Shown one piece after another: positions 1 to 8,490 of a stretch of DNA of 64,000 bases. The number at the start of each line of letters is the position of its first letter. Within the stretch, counting starts at the first letter, position 1. Origin of the DNA: Clostridiaceae bacterium. GTDB lineage: Bacteria; Bacillota; Clostridia; Oscillospirales; Acutalibacteraceae. The notes under the pieces are model-generated. The model searched no databases. It was not told the origin of the DNA and saw only the letters and a list, made by a program, of their open reading frames with translations. Position numbers and translations under genes: made by a program. The DNA is taken from positions 186,001-250,000 of the forward strand of contig JAUMVO010000001.1 of NCBI GenBank assembly GCA_030530095.1, in the 5' to 3' direction.

Positions 1-1
1 T

Positions 2-316
2 ATGGCGGATGCCGCGTCGGCGGTGGTTGATTATTTTAAGGGCAATATTGTTTTCGTAAACGTAATGAAAAATATGTCCGTTGACTGCGACTGCTGCGAG
101 GTTGCGGAAGACCCGTGCCTTGCGGATATGGGAATACTTGTATCGCTTGACCCCGTAGCTATCGATCAGGCGTGTATAGATAAGGTGTATGCCTGCGACG
201 ATCCCGGCAAAGCGCACTTTATTGAGAGGGTTGAAAGCAGGCACGGCATTCATACTGTCGAAGCCGCCGCTGAGCTCGGCTTCGGCTCAAGAGAATATGA
301 ACTTGTTGAGGTTTGA
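2..316 (+). CDS. DUF362-family protein, C-terminal part (start outside window)
   Basis: The frame is open from the window edge, so only the last ~104 residues are visible and the true start lies upstream. The text NIVFVNVMKNMSVDCDCCE followed by DMGILVSLDPVAIDQACID matches the conserved C-terminal half of DUF362 (Fe-S cluster-associated) proteins, in which a Cys cluster and a DPVAxDxA segment are typical. The molecular role of the family is poorly defined; members often carry ferredoxin-type domains that would lie upstream of this window. The stop overlaps a TTG of the next reading frame, so the two genes are probably co-transcribed. Confidence 0.8.
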   Translation: MADAASAVVDYFKGNIVFVNVMKNMSVDCDCCEVAEDPCLADMGILVSLDPVAIDQACIDKVYACDDPGKAHFIERVESRHGIHTVEAAAELGFGSREYELVEV

Positions 317-318
317 GT

Positions 319-795
319 ATGTTCAGAAAAATGAGAAGATTCAAGCAGCAGATTTCAAACGAAGAATGTATTGAACTGCTCAAAAACGAAAAACGGGGCG
401 TGCTGTCCGTAATGGGCGAAAACGGTTATCCGTACGGCATACCGCTCAATCATTATTACAATGAAGACGACGGCAGGCTTTATTTTCACTCGGCGAAGGA
501 AGGCCATAAGCTTGACGCGATAAGAAGCTGTGATAAGGTGTGTTATACAGTTTTTGATAAGGGATACCGCGAGGACGGCGAGTGGGCGTTTAACGTTAAA
601 AGCGTTGTCGTGTTCGGCAGAATAGCTCTGGTTACGGATGAAAACAAGACAAGGGAAATCTGCTCCGCGCTCTGCCGCAAGTTTACCGATGACGAGGAAT
701 ATCTTGAGTATGAACTGAAGCATGCGCTGTCGAGAGTGCAGTGCCTTGAACTGACAACCGAGCATATCAGCGGAAAGCTTGTAAAAGAGTCCTGA
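319..795 (+). CDS. Pyridoxamine 5'-phosphate oxidase-like (NimA-type) flavin-binding protein
   Basis: The 158-residue protein has the small split-barrel layout of the NimA/PNPOx-like family: RGVLSVMGENGYPYGIPLNH near residues 27-46, LYFHSAKEGHKLDAI, then VCYTVFD and SVVVFGRIALV strands. Such proteins bind FMN or related flavins; members range from nitroimidazole-resistance reductases to uncharacterised proteins, and the substrate cannot be told from sequence. I chose ATG 319 because GAGG lies at 308-311; an in-frame TTG at 313 overlaps the upstream stop and is a less likely start. It closely follows the DUF362 gene and is followed by a clear intrinsic terminator. Confidence 0.85.
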   Translation: MFRKMRRFKQQISNEECIELLKNEKRGVLSVMGENGYPYGIPLNHYYNEDDGRLYFHSAKEGHKLDAIRSCDKVCYTVFDKGYREDGEWAFNVKSVVVFGRIALVTDENKTREICSALCRKFTDDEEYLEYELKHALSRVQCLELTTEHISGKLVKES

Positions 796-801
796 TAAAG
801 C

Positions 802-837
802 CTGCAGGGCGGGAAAACTCCCTGCCTGCAGTTTTTT
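802..837 (+). terminator. Intrinsic terminator after the PNPOx-like gene
   Basis: A GC-rich stem (CTGCAGG... paired with ...CCTGCAG, loop near GGGAAAACTCC) is followed by six T residues. Confidence 0.8.
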
Positions 838-865
838 GACCGCAGCATTTTTCCGCCGCTTTTTC

Positions 866-894
866 TTTACTCGGACGCACTGTTGTATTATAAT
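866..894 (+). promoter_or_regulatory. Promoter of the GH31 gene, TTTACT-N17-TATAAT
   Basis: TTTACT at 866-871 and TATAAT at 889-894 are separated by 17 bases, preceded by TGTTG in the spacer. The same -35/-10 pair recurs upstream of the secreted-protein genes at 3109, 10389 and 14464. Confidence 0.65.
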
Positions 895-957
895 AGAATT
901 AATAAAAGAAAGACTCGAAAGTGACGGTCCGCAAAAAGATTACTTTGGGGTGAATTT

Positions 958-2910
958 ATGAATAACACAACTGTAAGCAAAAACAAAATTCTGTTTTCAA
1001 GAAACGGGGAACTTGTCAGAATAACTCCCTGTCACGAAAACGCAATTCGATTTGAGGCGTTTCCCGACTGTAAGGAATTTGACGAAGACTTTACACTGAT
1101 GCCGCAAAGCGCAGATGCCGTAATTGAAGAGAAGGATCACTGCGTCTTTATGACCGTCGGCAGTCTGAAAGTTCAGCTTGAAAGAAACGGCAAGCTTACG
1201 TTCTATAAAGACGGCAGCGTTATACTTGAGGAAAAACCCGAGCTTGCCTTTTTTGACGGTTACCGTCATTATGAGCGCAATAACGGCTCGTGGTCCGCAA
1301 GAATCACCTTCAAGAGTAAAGAAAACGAGCATTTCTACGGCCTCGGTCATGAGGCGAGCAACAAATTTGACCTGAAGGGCTGCTCGTTTGATATGCGCCA
1401 TGTTAATGCGAAGTGCACAATACCCTTCGTTTATTCTTCGCTCGGCTACGGTTTTATCTGGAATAATCCCGCCGTGGGAAACGTTGAGCTTTCCGACAAC
1501 CGCACACGCTGGAGCGTCGGAGCAACCAAAAAAATTGATTTCGTCGTAATTGCAGGCAATCCGAAGCAGGTCAGCGAAACTCTTGCCGACCTTACGGGAC
1601 ACGCTCCCGTAATGCCGCACTGGGCGACGGGTTTCTGGCAGAGCAGACTGCGCTATGAAACTCAGGAGGATTTGCTCGAGGTTGCGAGACGTTATAAGGA
1701 CGAGGGCGTACCGCTGTCGGTTATAATCGCCGACTATTTCCACTGGACCGAGCAGGGTGACTATAAGTTTGACCCGAAGTACTGGCCCGACGTTAAGGCT
1801 ATGACTGACGAGCTTCACTCAATGGGCACAAAGCTCGTTGTATCGGTATGGCCGACGATAAACGAAAACTCTGAAAACTATTGGTATATGCGCGACAACA
1901 ATATGCTTATACGTACGACAAAGGGCTCGAACAAGGTCTTTGATTTTTACGGACCGCAGGCAGAGATTGACGCGACAAATCCCGCAACGAGGAAATTCGT
2001 CTTTTCAAAGCTCAAGGAAAACTACCTTGATAACGGCGTTGACGGAGTATGGTTTGACGAAGCAGAGCCCGAAATACATCCCGAGCATTTCGGCAACCTG
2101 ATTTATCATGTCGGCAGGGGTGACGAATACGGCCTAATCTATCCGTATTACTACTCGAAGATGGCTTACGACGGATTTACCGAAATGGGAGAAACGCCCG
2201 TTATTCTTACGAGAGCCGCATATCTCGGCTCCCAGAAGTTCGGCTCGCTCGTCTGGAGCGGCGATATTTATTCCGACTTTGAAAGCCTTTGTGAGCAGGT
2301 CAAGGCAGGACTTAATATGTCTATGTGCGGAATTCCGTGGTGGAATACCGATATCGGCGGTTTCTGGGGCGGCGACACGCAGAGCGAAATGTTCAGGGAG
2401 CTTATAGTACGCTGGTTCCAATACGGTGTTTTCTCACCGGTTATGCGTGTTCACGGCAACCGCCACCGTCACGGCGAAAAGAAGCGTGACGTCAAGGAAC
2501 CGTCGGGCGATCCGAATGAAATCTGGAGCTTCGGCGAGGAGAATTTCCCGATTCTTAAGGAGCTTGTACTTCTCCGGGAACGCTTAAGACCGTATATTGA
2601 AAAACAGATGACGACGGCGTCCGAGAAGGGTTACCCGATAATGCGTCCGATGTTCTTTGAATATCCCGACGATAAGATTTGCTATAATCTCGGCGAGCAG
2701 TATATGTTCGGCGACGATATACTCTTCGCACCGATAGTCAACAGGGGACAGACCGAAAAGCAGGTCTATCTCCCCGAGGGCGAATGGGTGCTGACAAAGT
2801 CGGGCGAAACATACACGAAGGGCTGGCATACGGTTACCGCGCAGATTAATGAATTTGTCGCCTTTGTTAAGAAAGGCGCGGATGTACTCAGCTGTTTTAA
2901 GTCAGTCTGA
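958..2910 (+). CDS. GH31 glycoside hydrolase (alpha-glucosidase/alpha-xylosidase type)
   Basis: The 650-residue protein has the GH31 order: an N-terminal beta-sandwich (to ~residue 210), a TIM barrel, and C-terminal beta domains. The likely nucleophile is Asp367 in GVWFDEAEPE, which resembles the WWxDxxEPE form seen in xyloglucan alpha-xylosidases and related alpha-glucan enzymes rather than the KTDFGE form of YicI. The probable acid/base is Asp436 in LVWSGD, and RxHGxRxH near residue 500 fits the substrate-binding region. There is no signal peptide, so it should act in the cytoplasm on imported oligosaccharides. GGGGTGA just before ATG 958 is the ribosome site. Exact substrate (xylose or glucose side chains) is uncertain. 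Confidence 0.9.
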   Translation: MNNTTVSKNKILFSRNGELVRITPCHENAIRFEAFPDCKEFDEDFTLMPQSADAVIEEKDHCVFMTVGSLKVQLERNGKLTFYKDGSVILEEKPELAFFDGYRHYERNNGSWSARITFKSKENEHFYGLGHEASNKFDLKGCSFDMRHVNAKCTIPFVYSSLGYGFIWNNPAVGNVELSDNRTRWSVGATKKIDFVVIAGNPKQVSETLADLTGHAPVMPHWATGFWQSRLRYETQEDLLEVARRYKDEGVPLSVIIADYFHWTEQGDYKFDPKYWPDVKAMTDELHSMGTKLVVSVWPTINENSENYWYMRDNNMLIRTTKGSNKVFDFYGPQAEIDATNPATRKFVFSKLKENYLDNGVDGVWFDEAEPEIHPEHFGNLIYHVGRGDEYGLIYPYYYSKMAYDGFTEMGETPVILTRAAYLGSQKFGSLVWSGDIYSDFESLCEQVKAGLNMSMCGIPWWNTDIGGFWGGDTQSEMFRELIVRWFQYGVFSPVMRVHGNRHRHGEKKRDVKEPSGDPNEIWSFGEENFPILKELVLLRERLRPYIEKQMTTASEKGYPIMRPMFFEYPDDKICYNLGEQYMFGDDILFAPIVNRGQTEKQVYLPEGEWVLTKSGETYTKGWHTVTAQINEFVAFVKKGADVLSCFKSV

Positions 2911-2992
2911 TTAAGTAGCGGTTATTTTGCTTTTTACAATTGCAAAAATCCTTAATAAATAAAAAAGTCGAAGTGGGAAAAATAAAGCGGCT

Positions 2993-3022
2993 GCCCCGAA
3001 TGAAGAATTCGGGGCTATTTTT
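2993..3022 (+). terminator. Intrinsic terminator after the GH31 gene
   Basis: GCCCCGAA pairs with TTCGGGGC across a 7-base loop and is followed by a T-rich tract. Confidence 0.8.
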
Positions 3023-3033
3023 ATATAAAAATA

Positions 3034-3062
3034 TTTACTACTGAAAATTGTTGTGCTATAAT
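3034..3062 (+). promoter_or_regulatory. Promoter of the Ig-like/dockerin protein gene
   Basis: TTTACT at 3034-3039 and TATAAT at 3057-3062 with a 17-base spacer. The spacer text (ACTGAAAATTGTTGTGC) is almost the same as that of the promoter at 10312-10340. Confidence 0.7.
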
Positions 3063-3108
3063 ATAACGTCAAAGCGGAAATTGGATTATCTGAAAGGACT
3101 TGAGAATT

Positions 3109-6100
3109 ATGAAGAAGATAATTTCAATTGTATTAACAGTTGCTATGCTTTTATCGGTTGTATTGCCTGCATTTGCGACTGATCCCGTAAGGTCGTCAAA
3201 TGTCGAAGCATCTTTTACGAGCGGAAATATTACGTCTGACCCGCAGGATTCTGCCGTCATAACGCTGGCGGTTGAGGGCCTTGGTACGGATCCTGATAAT
3301 AATCAAATAGACAGCGTAAGCTTTTCAAGCTCGGACGATTCCGTTGCCGACATCGGCAGTTATACGGTAAGTACTTATACACCTGACGGAGAATCGGAGG
3401 CTACGGGCCTTACCTATGAGACGGAAGTCTTTGCTGGTAATACGGGCATAGCTACCGTTACCGCCAATGTGGTTGATACGAACGGCAACACTTACACCTG
3501 TTCATGCTTCGTGACAGTAAGGGGAATAATCTTAAATAAGAAGAATATAACCCTTGAGGTCGGCGAGGCCTGCGTTGTCTTTGCCGAAAGATACGGCTTC
3601 AGTGAAACTCTGGCAACCCGAGGTCTGTCCTGGACCAAGAATGCGGAAGATTTAAGCTGGATAAGCATCGGCACACACGGCACGGGACGTCAGAATGAAG
3701 CGTACTACATAAAAGGCGTTTCCAAGGGTACGGGTTCGTTAACCGCATCTCTTTCCGGCAGCAGCTATTCCGATACTGTAAATATTACCGTTATTCCCGC
3801 AATGTCGGTAACTGTTGAAGAAAACGGAGCCGAGGTTACGTCCGCCGTTGATTTGAGTTCGGCAAACTCGGTTACTCTCGACGCGGTCTGCGACGGCTTT
3901 ATCAATCCGACTATTACATGGGAAAGCTGCAACCCCGACCTTGTAAGCGTAACGCAGTCGGGCGATTCCGCAGTTATAAGCAGAATAAACTATTCGGATT
4001 TTTCTGCGGCGGTAAAGGTAACGGCAAGCGAAAATGACGTTACAAGAACGAAAACGGTTTACGTAAACGTTGCCGATCCCGATGCAGTTTCATTGAAGAT
4101 TTCAAGCTCAAGGCTTGAAAACGGCGTTATAACAATCAAGCAGGGCGATACTCTGACTCTGTCAGCTGTTGCGGCAGGACTTGATCCCACGGCTACGGTG
4201 TGGAGCGCAACTGCCGACGGTGGCAGAGCACCCGTAAAGCTTAACAGCACTGTCGGTAAAAATATCACAATTACGGGCAGAGCGGCTACATCCTCTCCGA
4301 TTGCGGTAACAGCGGAAAACGGCAGCGAATCCGATACAGTTTACGTTAATGTTACTCAGAGTGCGGACAAGTCCGTAAGAATAACCGGCGACGGTCTCTG
4401 CGCCGACGGATTTATAGCTATGTCAACCGACGGCACGGCTTCGCTTTCGGTTGAACTTAACGGCTTTTCGGGTAACCCGACAGTTAACTGGACCGCATCT
4501 GTTGCGCCGAACAGCGAAAACTCAAACGGTTCGGGAACCTGTCCGGTAGCTTTAAGTGACGCCACGGGAGATACAACATTGGTTACCGCTGTTTCTTCTT
4601 CGCTTGATTTTGCAAAGATTTGTGTTTCGGTTACCGACGGCGGAAATACCTACACCGATGAAATACTTGTTAAGGTAAGCGACGTCAACATAATTAACGC
4701 AAGGTATGTAGGCGTGTTCAATAAAGACGCTGTTACGCTTTCGACTGTAAACGGAGAACCTGCAGACTGGGCATCTAACAGCCAGAAAACGTATTTCGGT
4801 CCTACGTCACGAAAACCCACGTACGACTATGATACGGCAAGCGCAACCGTTTCCACCAACGGCACGACAATGAATCCGTCAAGGCTTACCGCCGAGCAGG
4901 ACGGATATACGGATTCGGTTTATGTAAAGGTAAATACAGGCAACTGGAAAACCGTTACTTTTAATCTCAACGGCGCTTACGGCAAAACACCCGATTCGGT
5001 TGTAATGTCAACGCTTGACAGCTATCAGTCATTCGTTCTGCCCGTGCCCGAAGCAACATATCAGTCGGACGGCAGCGAATACGTATTCTACGGCTGGAGC
5101 GATAAGGCAGATGCCGCAAAGCCGAACAGCACCGGTGTAATGTATTTTGCGGACGAAGAATATTCGGTTCCGTCGGACAAGAGCAGCGTAGTTTTGTACG
5201 CAATCTGGGTTAAGAAAACGGATGACGCCATGTTCACATTACGGCTCACCGGAGATATTGCCCCCGAGCCGTCCGGACAGTCCGTTGCCGATTATGCGAG
5301 GTCGAGCGTCTATATAGAGGATGCAATTGATCCGTCCGGCTTCTATTTCAACATAAACGGCGTTGAAAGCCATCTTGTAAAGACTCCGTCTGACGAGCAG
5401 ATTATCAGGGCACTGAGCTGTAATTTTGATAATGGCGAGCCGATGACGTTTAATCCCGATACGGACAGAATTATCTGGTACGTTGTCAAGAGAACGTCTG
5501 ACGATAATGCAGGCGTAGCAAACTGGCACGTTGACGGTGTGCTTATACGGGGCGGCAGATACAGCATTACCTATGATAAGAATATTCCGGTTGCCAACGT
5601 TTCAAATATTCCGAATCCTTCCCGAACGTTTTACTTTGAAGACGAAAACGTTAATATAATCTCTCAGGTTCCCTCCTGCAGCAGCGACAGATTTATCGGC
5701 TGGAATTCACAACCCGACGGCAGAGGACAGTGGTACACGAGCACGGGTTCGCTTTATAACGGCCACACGACCGCCGGAACGGTTGAAACTTCAATTACGG
5801 TTACAGAGGACACTGTACTGTATGCGGTATGGGAAGGAAGACTGTACTACGACATCAACGAGGACGGCTTCGAGGATATAGACGATATTGCGTATATCAT
5901 ATCCGCGTCTGTCGGAGACGTGACGCTTACCGAAAGGCAGGCTGAAAAAGCCGACTTTAATGCGGACGGCGTTGTTGACGCCTTTGATGCGGCTGAGCTT
6001 GAAAGAATACTGTTTTTGGCTGATGCCGATAAGGGCGATGTCGATCAGGACGGTGATCTCGACCTTGACGATTACGCTATGATAAAGGCGCATATTTCGG

Positions 6101-6300
6101 GCGTTGACTCTGATGCGAATCATCCTGCGAATCTGCTTGATAAGAGTTATCTGCCCGCAGTATATGACAGCGTTAAAGACAGTTACGGCGACGGCGTTAT
6201 AATCACCCAGCAGTATTACTGCGCAGATTACGACTCGGACAAGGCGGTTGACGCATTTGACCTGTTCTGTCTCGATAAGTACTTGAACGGTCTTGCATAA
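3109..6300 (+). CDS. Large secreted protein: Ig-like domains, InlB-type repeats, four-loop dockerin-like C-terminus
   Basis: The 1063-residue product starts with a signal peptide (MKKIISIVLTVAMLLSVVLPAFA). Residues ~30-600 form several bacterial Ig-like (BIG-type) segments with Ser/Thr-rich strands. Two Listeria-Bacteroides (InlB B-type) repeats follow, each ending in LYAIW or LYAVW. The last ~150 residues hold four dockerin/EF-hand-like calcium loops: DINEDGFEDIDD, DFNADGVVDAFD, DVDQDGDLDLDD and DYDSDKAVDAFD. A classical type I dockerin has two, so this is a doubled or extended module. No cohesin, sortase motif or SLH domain is visible. ATG 3109 is preferred over an in-frame TTG at 3100 because AAAGGA lies at 3094-3099. 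Probably an adhesin or carbohydrate-associated surface protein; no catalytic domain is visible. Confidence 0.85.
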   Translation: MKKIISIVLTVAMLLSVVLPAFATDPVRSSNVEASFTSGNITSDPQDSAVITLAVEGLGTDPDNNQIDSVSFSSSDDSVADIGSYTVSTYTPDGESEATGLTYETEVFAGNTGIATVTANVVDTNGNTYTCSCFVTVRGIILNKKNITLEVGEACVVFAERYGFSETLATRGLSWTKNAEDLSWISIGTHGTGRQNEAYYIKGVSKGTGSLTASLSGSSYSDTVNITVIPAMSVTVEENGAEVTSAVDLSSANSVTLDAVCDGFINPTITWESCNPDLVSVTQSGDSAVISRINYSDFSAAVKVTASENDVTRTKTVYVNVADPDAVSLKISSSRLENGVITIKQGDTLTLSAVAAGLDPTATVWSATADGGRAPVKLNSTVGKNITITGRAATSSPIAVTAENGSESDTVYVNVTQSADKSVRITGDGLCADGFIAMSTDGTASLSVELNGFSGNPTVNWTASVAPNSENSNGSGTCPVALSDATGDTTLVTAVSSSLDFAKICVSVTDGGNTYTDEILVKVSDVNIINARYVGVFNKDAVTLSTVNGEPADWASNSQKTYFGPTSRKPTYDYDTASATVSTNGTTMNPSRLTAEQDGYTDSVYVKVNTGNWKTVTFNLNGAYGKTPDSVVMSTLDSYQSFVLPVPEATYQSDGSEYVFYGWSDKADAAKPNSTGVMYFADEEYSVPSDKSSVVLYAIWVKKTDDAMFTLRLTGDIAPEPSGQSVADYARSSVYIEDAIDPSGFYFNINGVESHLVKTPSDEQIIRALSCNFDNGEPMTFNPDTDRIIWYVVKRTSDDNAGVANWHVDGVLIRGGRYSITYDKNIPVANVSNIPNPSRTFYFEDENVNIISQVPSCSSDRFIGWNSQPDGRGQWYTSTGSLYNGHTTAGTVETSITVTEDTVLYAVWEGRLYYDINEDGFEDIDDIAYIISASVGDVTLTERQAEKADFNADGVVDAFDAAELERILFLADADKGDVDQDGDLDLDDYAMIKAHISGVDSDANHPANLLDKSYLPAVYDSVKDSYGDGVIITQQYYCADYDSDKAVDAFDLFCLDKYLNGLA

Positions 6301-6310
6301 ACAGAAAAAT

Positions 6311-6345
6311 AAAGAACGGGCTTGATATCAAGCCCGTTCTTTTTA
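6311..6345 (+). terminator. Intrinsic terminator after the Ig-like/dockerin gene
   Basis: AAAGAACGGGCTT pairs with AAGCCCGTTCTTT around GATATC, with T-runs on both strands, so it may also serve the convergent lipoprotein gene. Confidence 0.85.
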
Positions 6346-6379
6346 TTTGTCTTTTTCCGTTGTTCGAATACGGCTTTTA

Positions 6380-7060
6380 CTATGATAATTCGTGCATCAG
6401 CGCTTCAAGCTCTGCGCCGGTTTTTCCGTTCAGCTCACCATCGGCATAGAAACGTGTCTGAAGAACGCCGATTGCCTTTCCCTCATAGGTGAAAACGAAA
6501 TCGTAATAACCCGTTTCGCAATCCTCGGAATTAAGATAGAAGCTGCCCCAGCACCATTCATCGGGGTTGTCGTTGTCCTCGGGATAGTGCAGGTCGCAGT
6601 ACTGAACAAATTCGGGCATAAGGTCCGAGAATTTGCAGTCGTTGTAATACTCCTGATCTGCACGGTGCTTGAGAATCCATACACGCAAAGCATACTCTTT
6701 GTCCGTGTCGGGATAGAATTCAATCCACTCGTTCATTTCAAAGATGCAGCGTACGTCGTCGAGCGACGACTCCTTGCCGTTGATGTCATCTGCAGAGCCT
6801 GCACGGTTGCCGACAATCTTCACGCCTCTGAGAACCGAAGAATCCCTGTCATCGAGATTGATGACGTTGATTTTGCCCGTAAGTGCGGCGGATACGGCGT
6901 TATTTGCGCCCTTGGTTGTGGTTTCGTCCTGAGTATCGGCCTGAGTTACCACGTTTGTGTCGGCAGACTGAACAGTGACGTTATCATTTGTTTTTCCGCC
7001 GCATGCAGCCAAGCAGAAAATCAAAGACAATACAAGTGTGATTGCTAAAACCTTTTTCAT
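6380..7060 (-). CDS. Putative lipoprotein of unknown function
   Basis: The 226-residue protein begins with a lipoprotein signal peptide (MKKVLAITLVLSLIFCLAAC) whose LAAC lipobox places the acylated Cys at residue 20. A Thr/Asp/Gln-rich linker runs to about residue 55. The globular part contains WIEFYPDTDKEYALRVWILKHRADQEYY and YDFVFTYEGKAIGVLQTRFY. I do not recognise the domain. GGAGG lies 7 bases before the ATG. It is monocistronic, convergent with the preceding gene, and has its own promoter and a palindrome in the leader. Confidence 0.75.
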   Translation of the reverse strand: MKKVLAITLVLSLIFCLAACGGKTNDNVTVQSADTNVVTQADTQDETTTKGANNAVSAALTGKINVINLDDRDSSVLRGVKIVGNRAGSADDINGKESSLDDVRCIFEMNEWIEFYPDTDKEYALRVWILKHRADQEYYNDCKFSDLMPEFVQYCDLHYPEDNDNPDEWCWGSFYLNSEDCETGYYDFVFTYEGKAIGVLQTRFYADGELNGKTGAELEALMHELS

Positions 7061-7093
7061 AAAAAACCTCCGTAAGCGTTTTTCATATAATTA

Positions 7094-7110
7094 TGATTAT
7101 TGAATAATCA
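7094..7110. promoter_or_regulatory. Perfect inverted repeat in the lipoprotein gene leader (possible operator)
   Basis: TGATTATT-G-AATAATCA is an exact 8-bp inverted repeat between the promoter at 7126-7154 and the start codon. The factor is unknown and AT-richness makes chance plausible. Confidence 0.35.
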
Positions 7111-7125
7111 ATCATAACCGATTTT

Positions 7126-7154
7126 ATAATATCAAAAATAAATTATTATTGCAA
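7126..7154 (-). promoter_or_regulatory. Promoter of the lipoprotein gene
   Basis: On the minus strand, TTGCAA (7154-7149) and TATTAT (7131-7126) are separated by 17 bases. Confidence 0.55.
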
Positions 7155-7204
7155 CAACAAGTTTACCGTTGCTGCGCATATGCGCCGAATGTTTTTGCTC
7201 AGGG

Positions 7205-7237
7205 AAAAAGGAGCCGCCCTCACGGACAGCTCCTTTT
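7205..7237 (-). terminator. Intrinsic terminator downstream of the anSME/ferredoxin-fragment unit
   Basis: AAGGAGC pairs with GCTCCTT, with T-rich ends on both sides. It lies just past the ferredoxin-like fragment. Confidence 0.65.
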
Positions 7238-7243
7238 GAATAA

Positions 7244-7318
7244 TTATTCGTATTCAACCTCAATTGCGCCGAATTTGCATTTTGAGGCGCAGACGCCGCA
7301 GCCTACGCATCTGCTTTT
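7244..7318 (-). pseudogene. Fragment of a [4Fe-4S] ferredoxin-type domain
   Basis: Reading the minus strand, 24 codons up to a TAA give KSRCVGCGVCASKC followed by KFGAIEVEYE. This is a complete CxxCxxCxxxC cluster-binding motif with the usual ending of a small ferredoxin domain. An in-frame TGA lies directly upstream and no start with a ribosome site is present, so this is the tail of a lost gene. It starts about 20 bases after the anSME stop on the same strand and is followed by a terminator, so it should still be transcribed. Confidence 0.6.
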
Positions 7319-7340
7319 TCACGCAAAAAGCGGTTAATGC

Positions 7341-8408
7341 TTATCCGCCTTCAAGCAATTCTGCAATTTTATTCATCCTGTCGCAGGAGTAATCGAAAAA
7401 ATCTTTATACGCCTTACAGTAAACGTTTGAGGTAAGGCTTTCGTCTCTGTCACGGCGGCAGCCGCCTCTGCAAAGGCGGTAGTACCTGCACTCCCTGCAT
7501 TTTTCGTGAATGAGAAGGGACTGTTCAATAAATCTCTTTTGCTTTTCGTTTTGCTCAAACGGTCTTTCGCCGAAAACCGAGCCGATTTTGTATTCGTCCC
7601 TGCAGTAAAAATCACAGGGGTAAATATCGCCGTTTGCCTCAACGACAAAGTAGTTTCCGCATACGCCGCACATAGCGCAGTTTTCGGGAGGATTACCCAT
7701 AAGAATATTTATATAGTTGTCGATATGACGCATTGAAATATATCTGCCGTTTATAAAATCCTCATACCATAAATCAAAGCTTTTTTTAAGAAACGTTGCG
7801 TGTTTTTCAGGTGTCAGTGACACGCCGCTGTTTTCGTCAATACAGGGTATAAACTGCAAGAAGCCGAAGCCCTGCTCTTTGAAGAACGTATAGGTGCTTT
7901 CTATGTCGCCGGCGTTTTCACCGTCAACAACCGAAAGAATGTTGAAATCAACATCATGCTTTCTGAGTATGCTTATTGACCTTAGTACCTGCTCGAAAAC
8001 GCTGCCGCCGTTTGCGTCAAGACGGTATCTGTCATTTGTTCTGCGGCCGCCGTCAAGCGAAACGCCGACAAGAAATCCGTTTTCCTTAAAGAATTTTGCA
8101 AAGCCGTCATCGATGAGCAGTCCGTTTGTCTGAAGCGAAAAGCTGACCGGAGCTTTGATATTACCTTTGATTTTTGCGGCAAAGCTTTTATAGAATTCGA
8201 GTCCTGCAAGCAGGGGCTCGCCGCCCTGAAACATAACGCATAGAGCCGAAGGCCGATACTCACGGATTTTTTGTATCAGCACGTCAGCCGTTTCACCGGT
8301 CATTATGCGGTTTTCCCTTGTTCTGCTTGCCGCCTTGTAAAAGCAGTATCTGCAGTTCATATTGCACAGCCCTGCGGCAGGCTTGACAAGTAAGGTAAGA
8401 GTGTTCAT
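7341..8408 (-). CDS. Anaerobic sulfatase-maturating enzyme (radical SAM, SPASM)
   Basis: The 355-residue protein has the radical-SAM cluster CNMNCRYC near residues 15-22, the MFQGGEPLLAG segment that contacts SAM, and a C-terminal SPASM region with CAMCGVCGNYF, YPCDFYC and HEKCRECRYYRLCRGGCRRDRDE for two auxiliary [4Fe-4S] clusters. This architecture is that of anSME, which converts an active-site Cys or Ser of sulfatases to formylglycine without oxygen. The divergent neighbour is a Cys-type sulfatase, a probable substrate. Confidence 0.92.
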   Translation of the reverse strand: MNTLTLLVKPAAGLCNMNCRYCFYKAASRTRENRIMTGETADVLIQKIREYRPSALCVMFQGGEPLLAGLEFYKSFAAKIKGNIKAPVSFSLQTNGLLIDDGFAKFFKENGFLVGVSLDGGRRTNDRYRLDANGGSVFEQVLRSISILRKHDVDFNILSVVDGENAGDIESTYTFFKEQGFGFLQFIPCIDENSGVSLTPEKHATFLKKSFDLWYEDFINGRYISMRHIDNYINILMGNPPENCAMCGVCGNYFVVEANGDIYPCDFYCRDEYKIGSVFGERPFEQNEKQKRFIEQSLLIHEKCRECRYYRLCRGGCRRDRDESLTSNVYCKAYKDFFDYSCDRMNKIAELLEGG

Positions 8409-8422
8409 AATTTAGTTTCCTG

Positions 8423-8450
8423 TTGACTTGATTTGTGATTAAAGTATAAT
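8423..8450 (+). promoter_or_regulatory. Promoter of the sulfatase gene
   Basis: TTGACT at 8423-8428 and TATAAT at 8445-8450, spacer 16. It lies in the 82-bp divergent gap between the anSME and sulfatase genes. Confidence 0.7.
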
Positions 8451-8490
8451 ATATTTATAAGAAAAAATAAACTGTCTGAGAGGATTTTTT

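Noticed and set aside
997..1818. A 273-codon minus-strand frame in the GH31 gene
   Set aside because: Shadow of the GH31 reading frame, with no ribosome site or family match.
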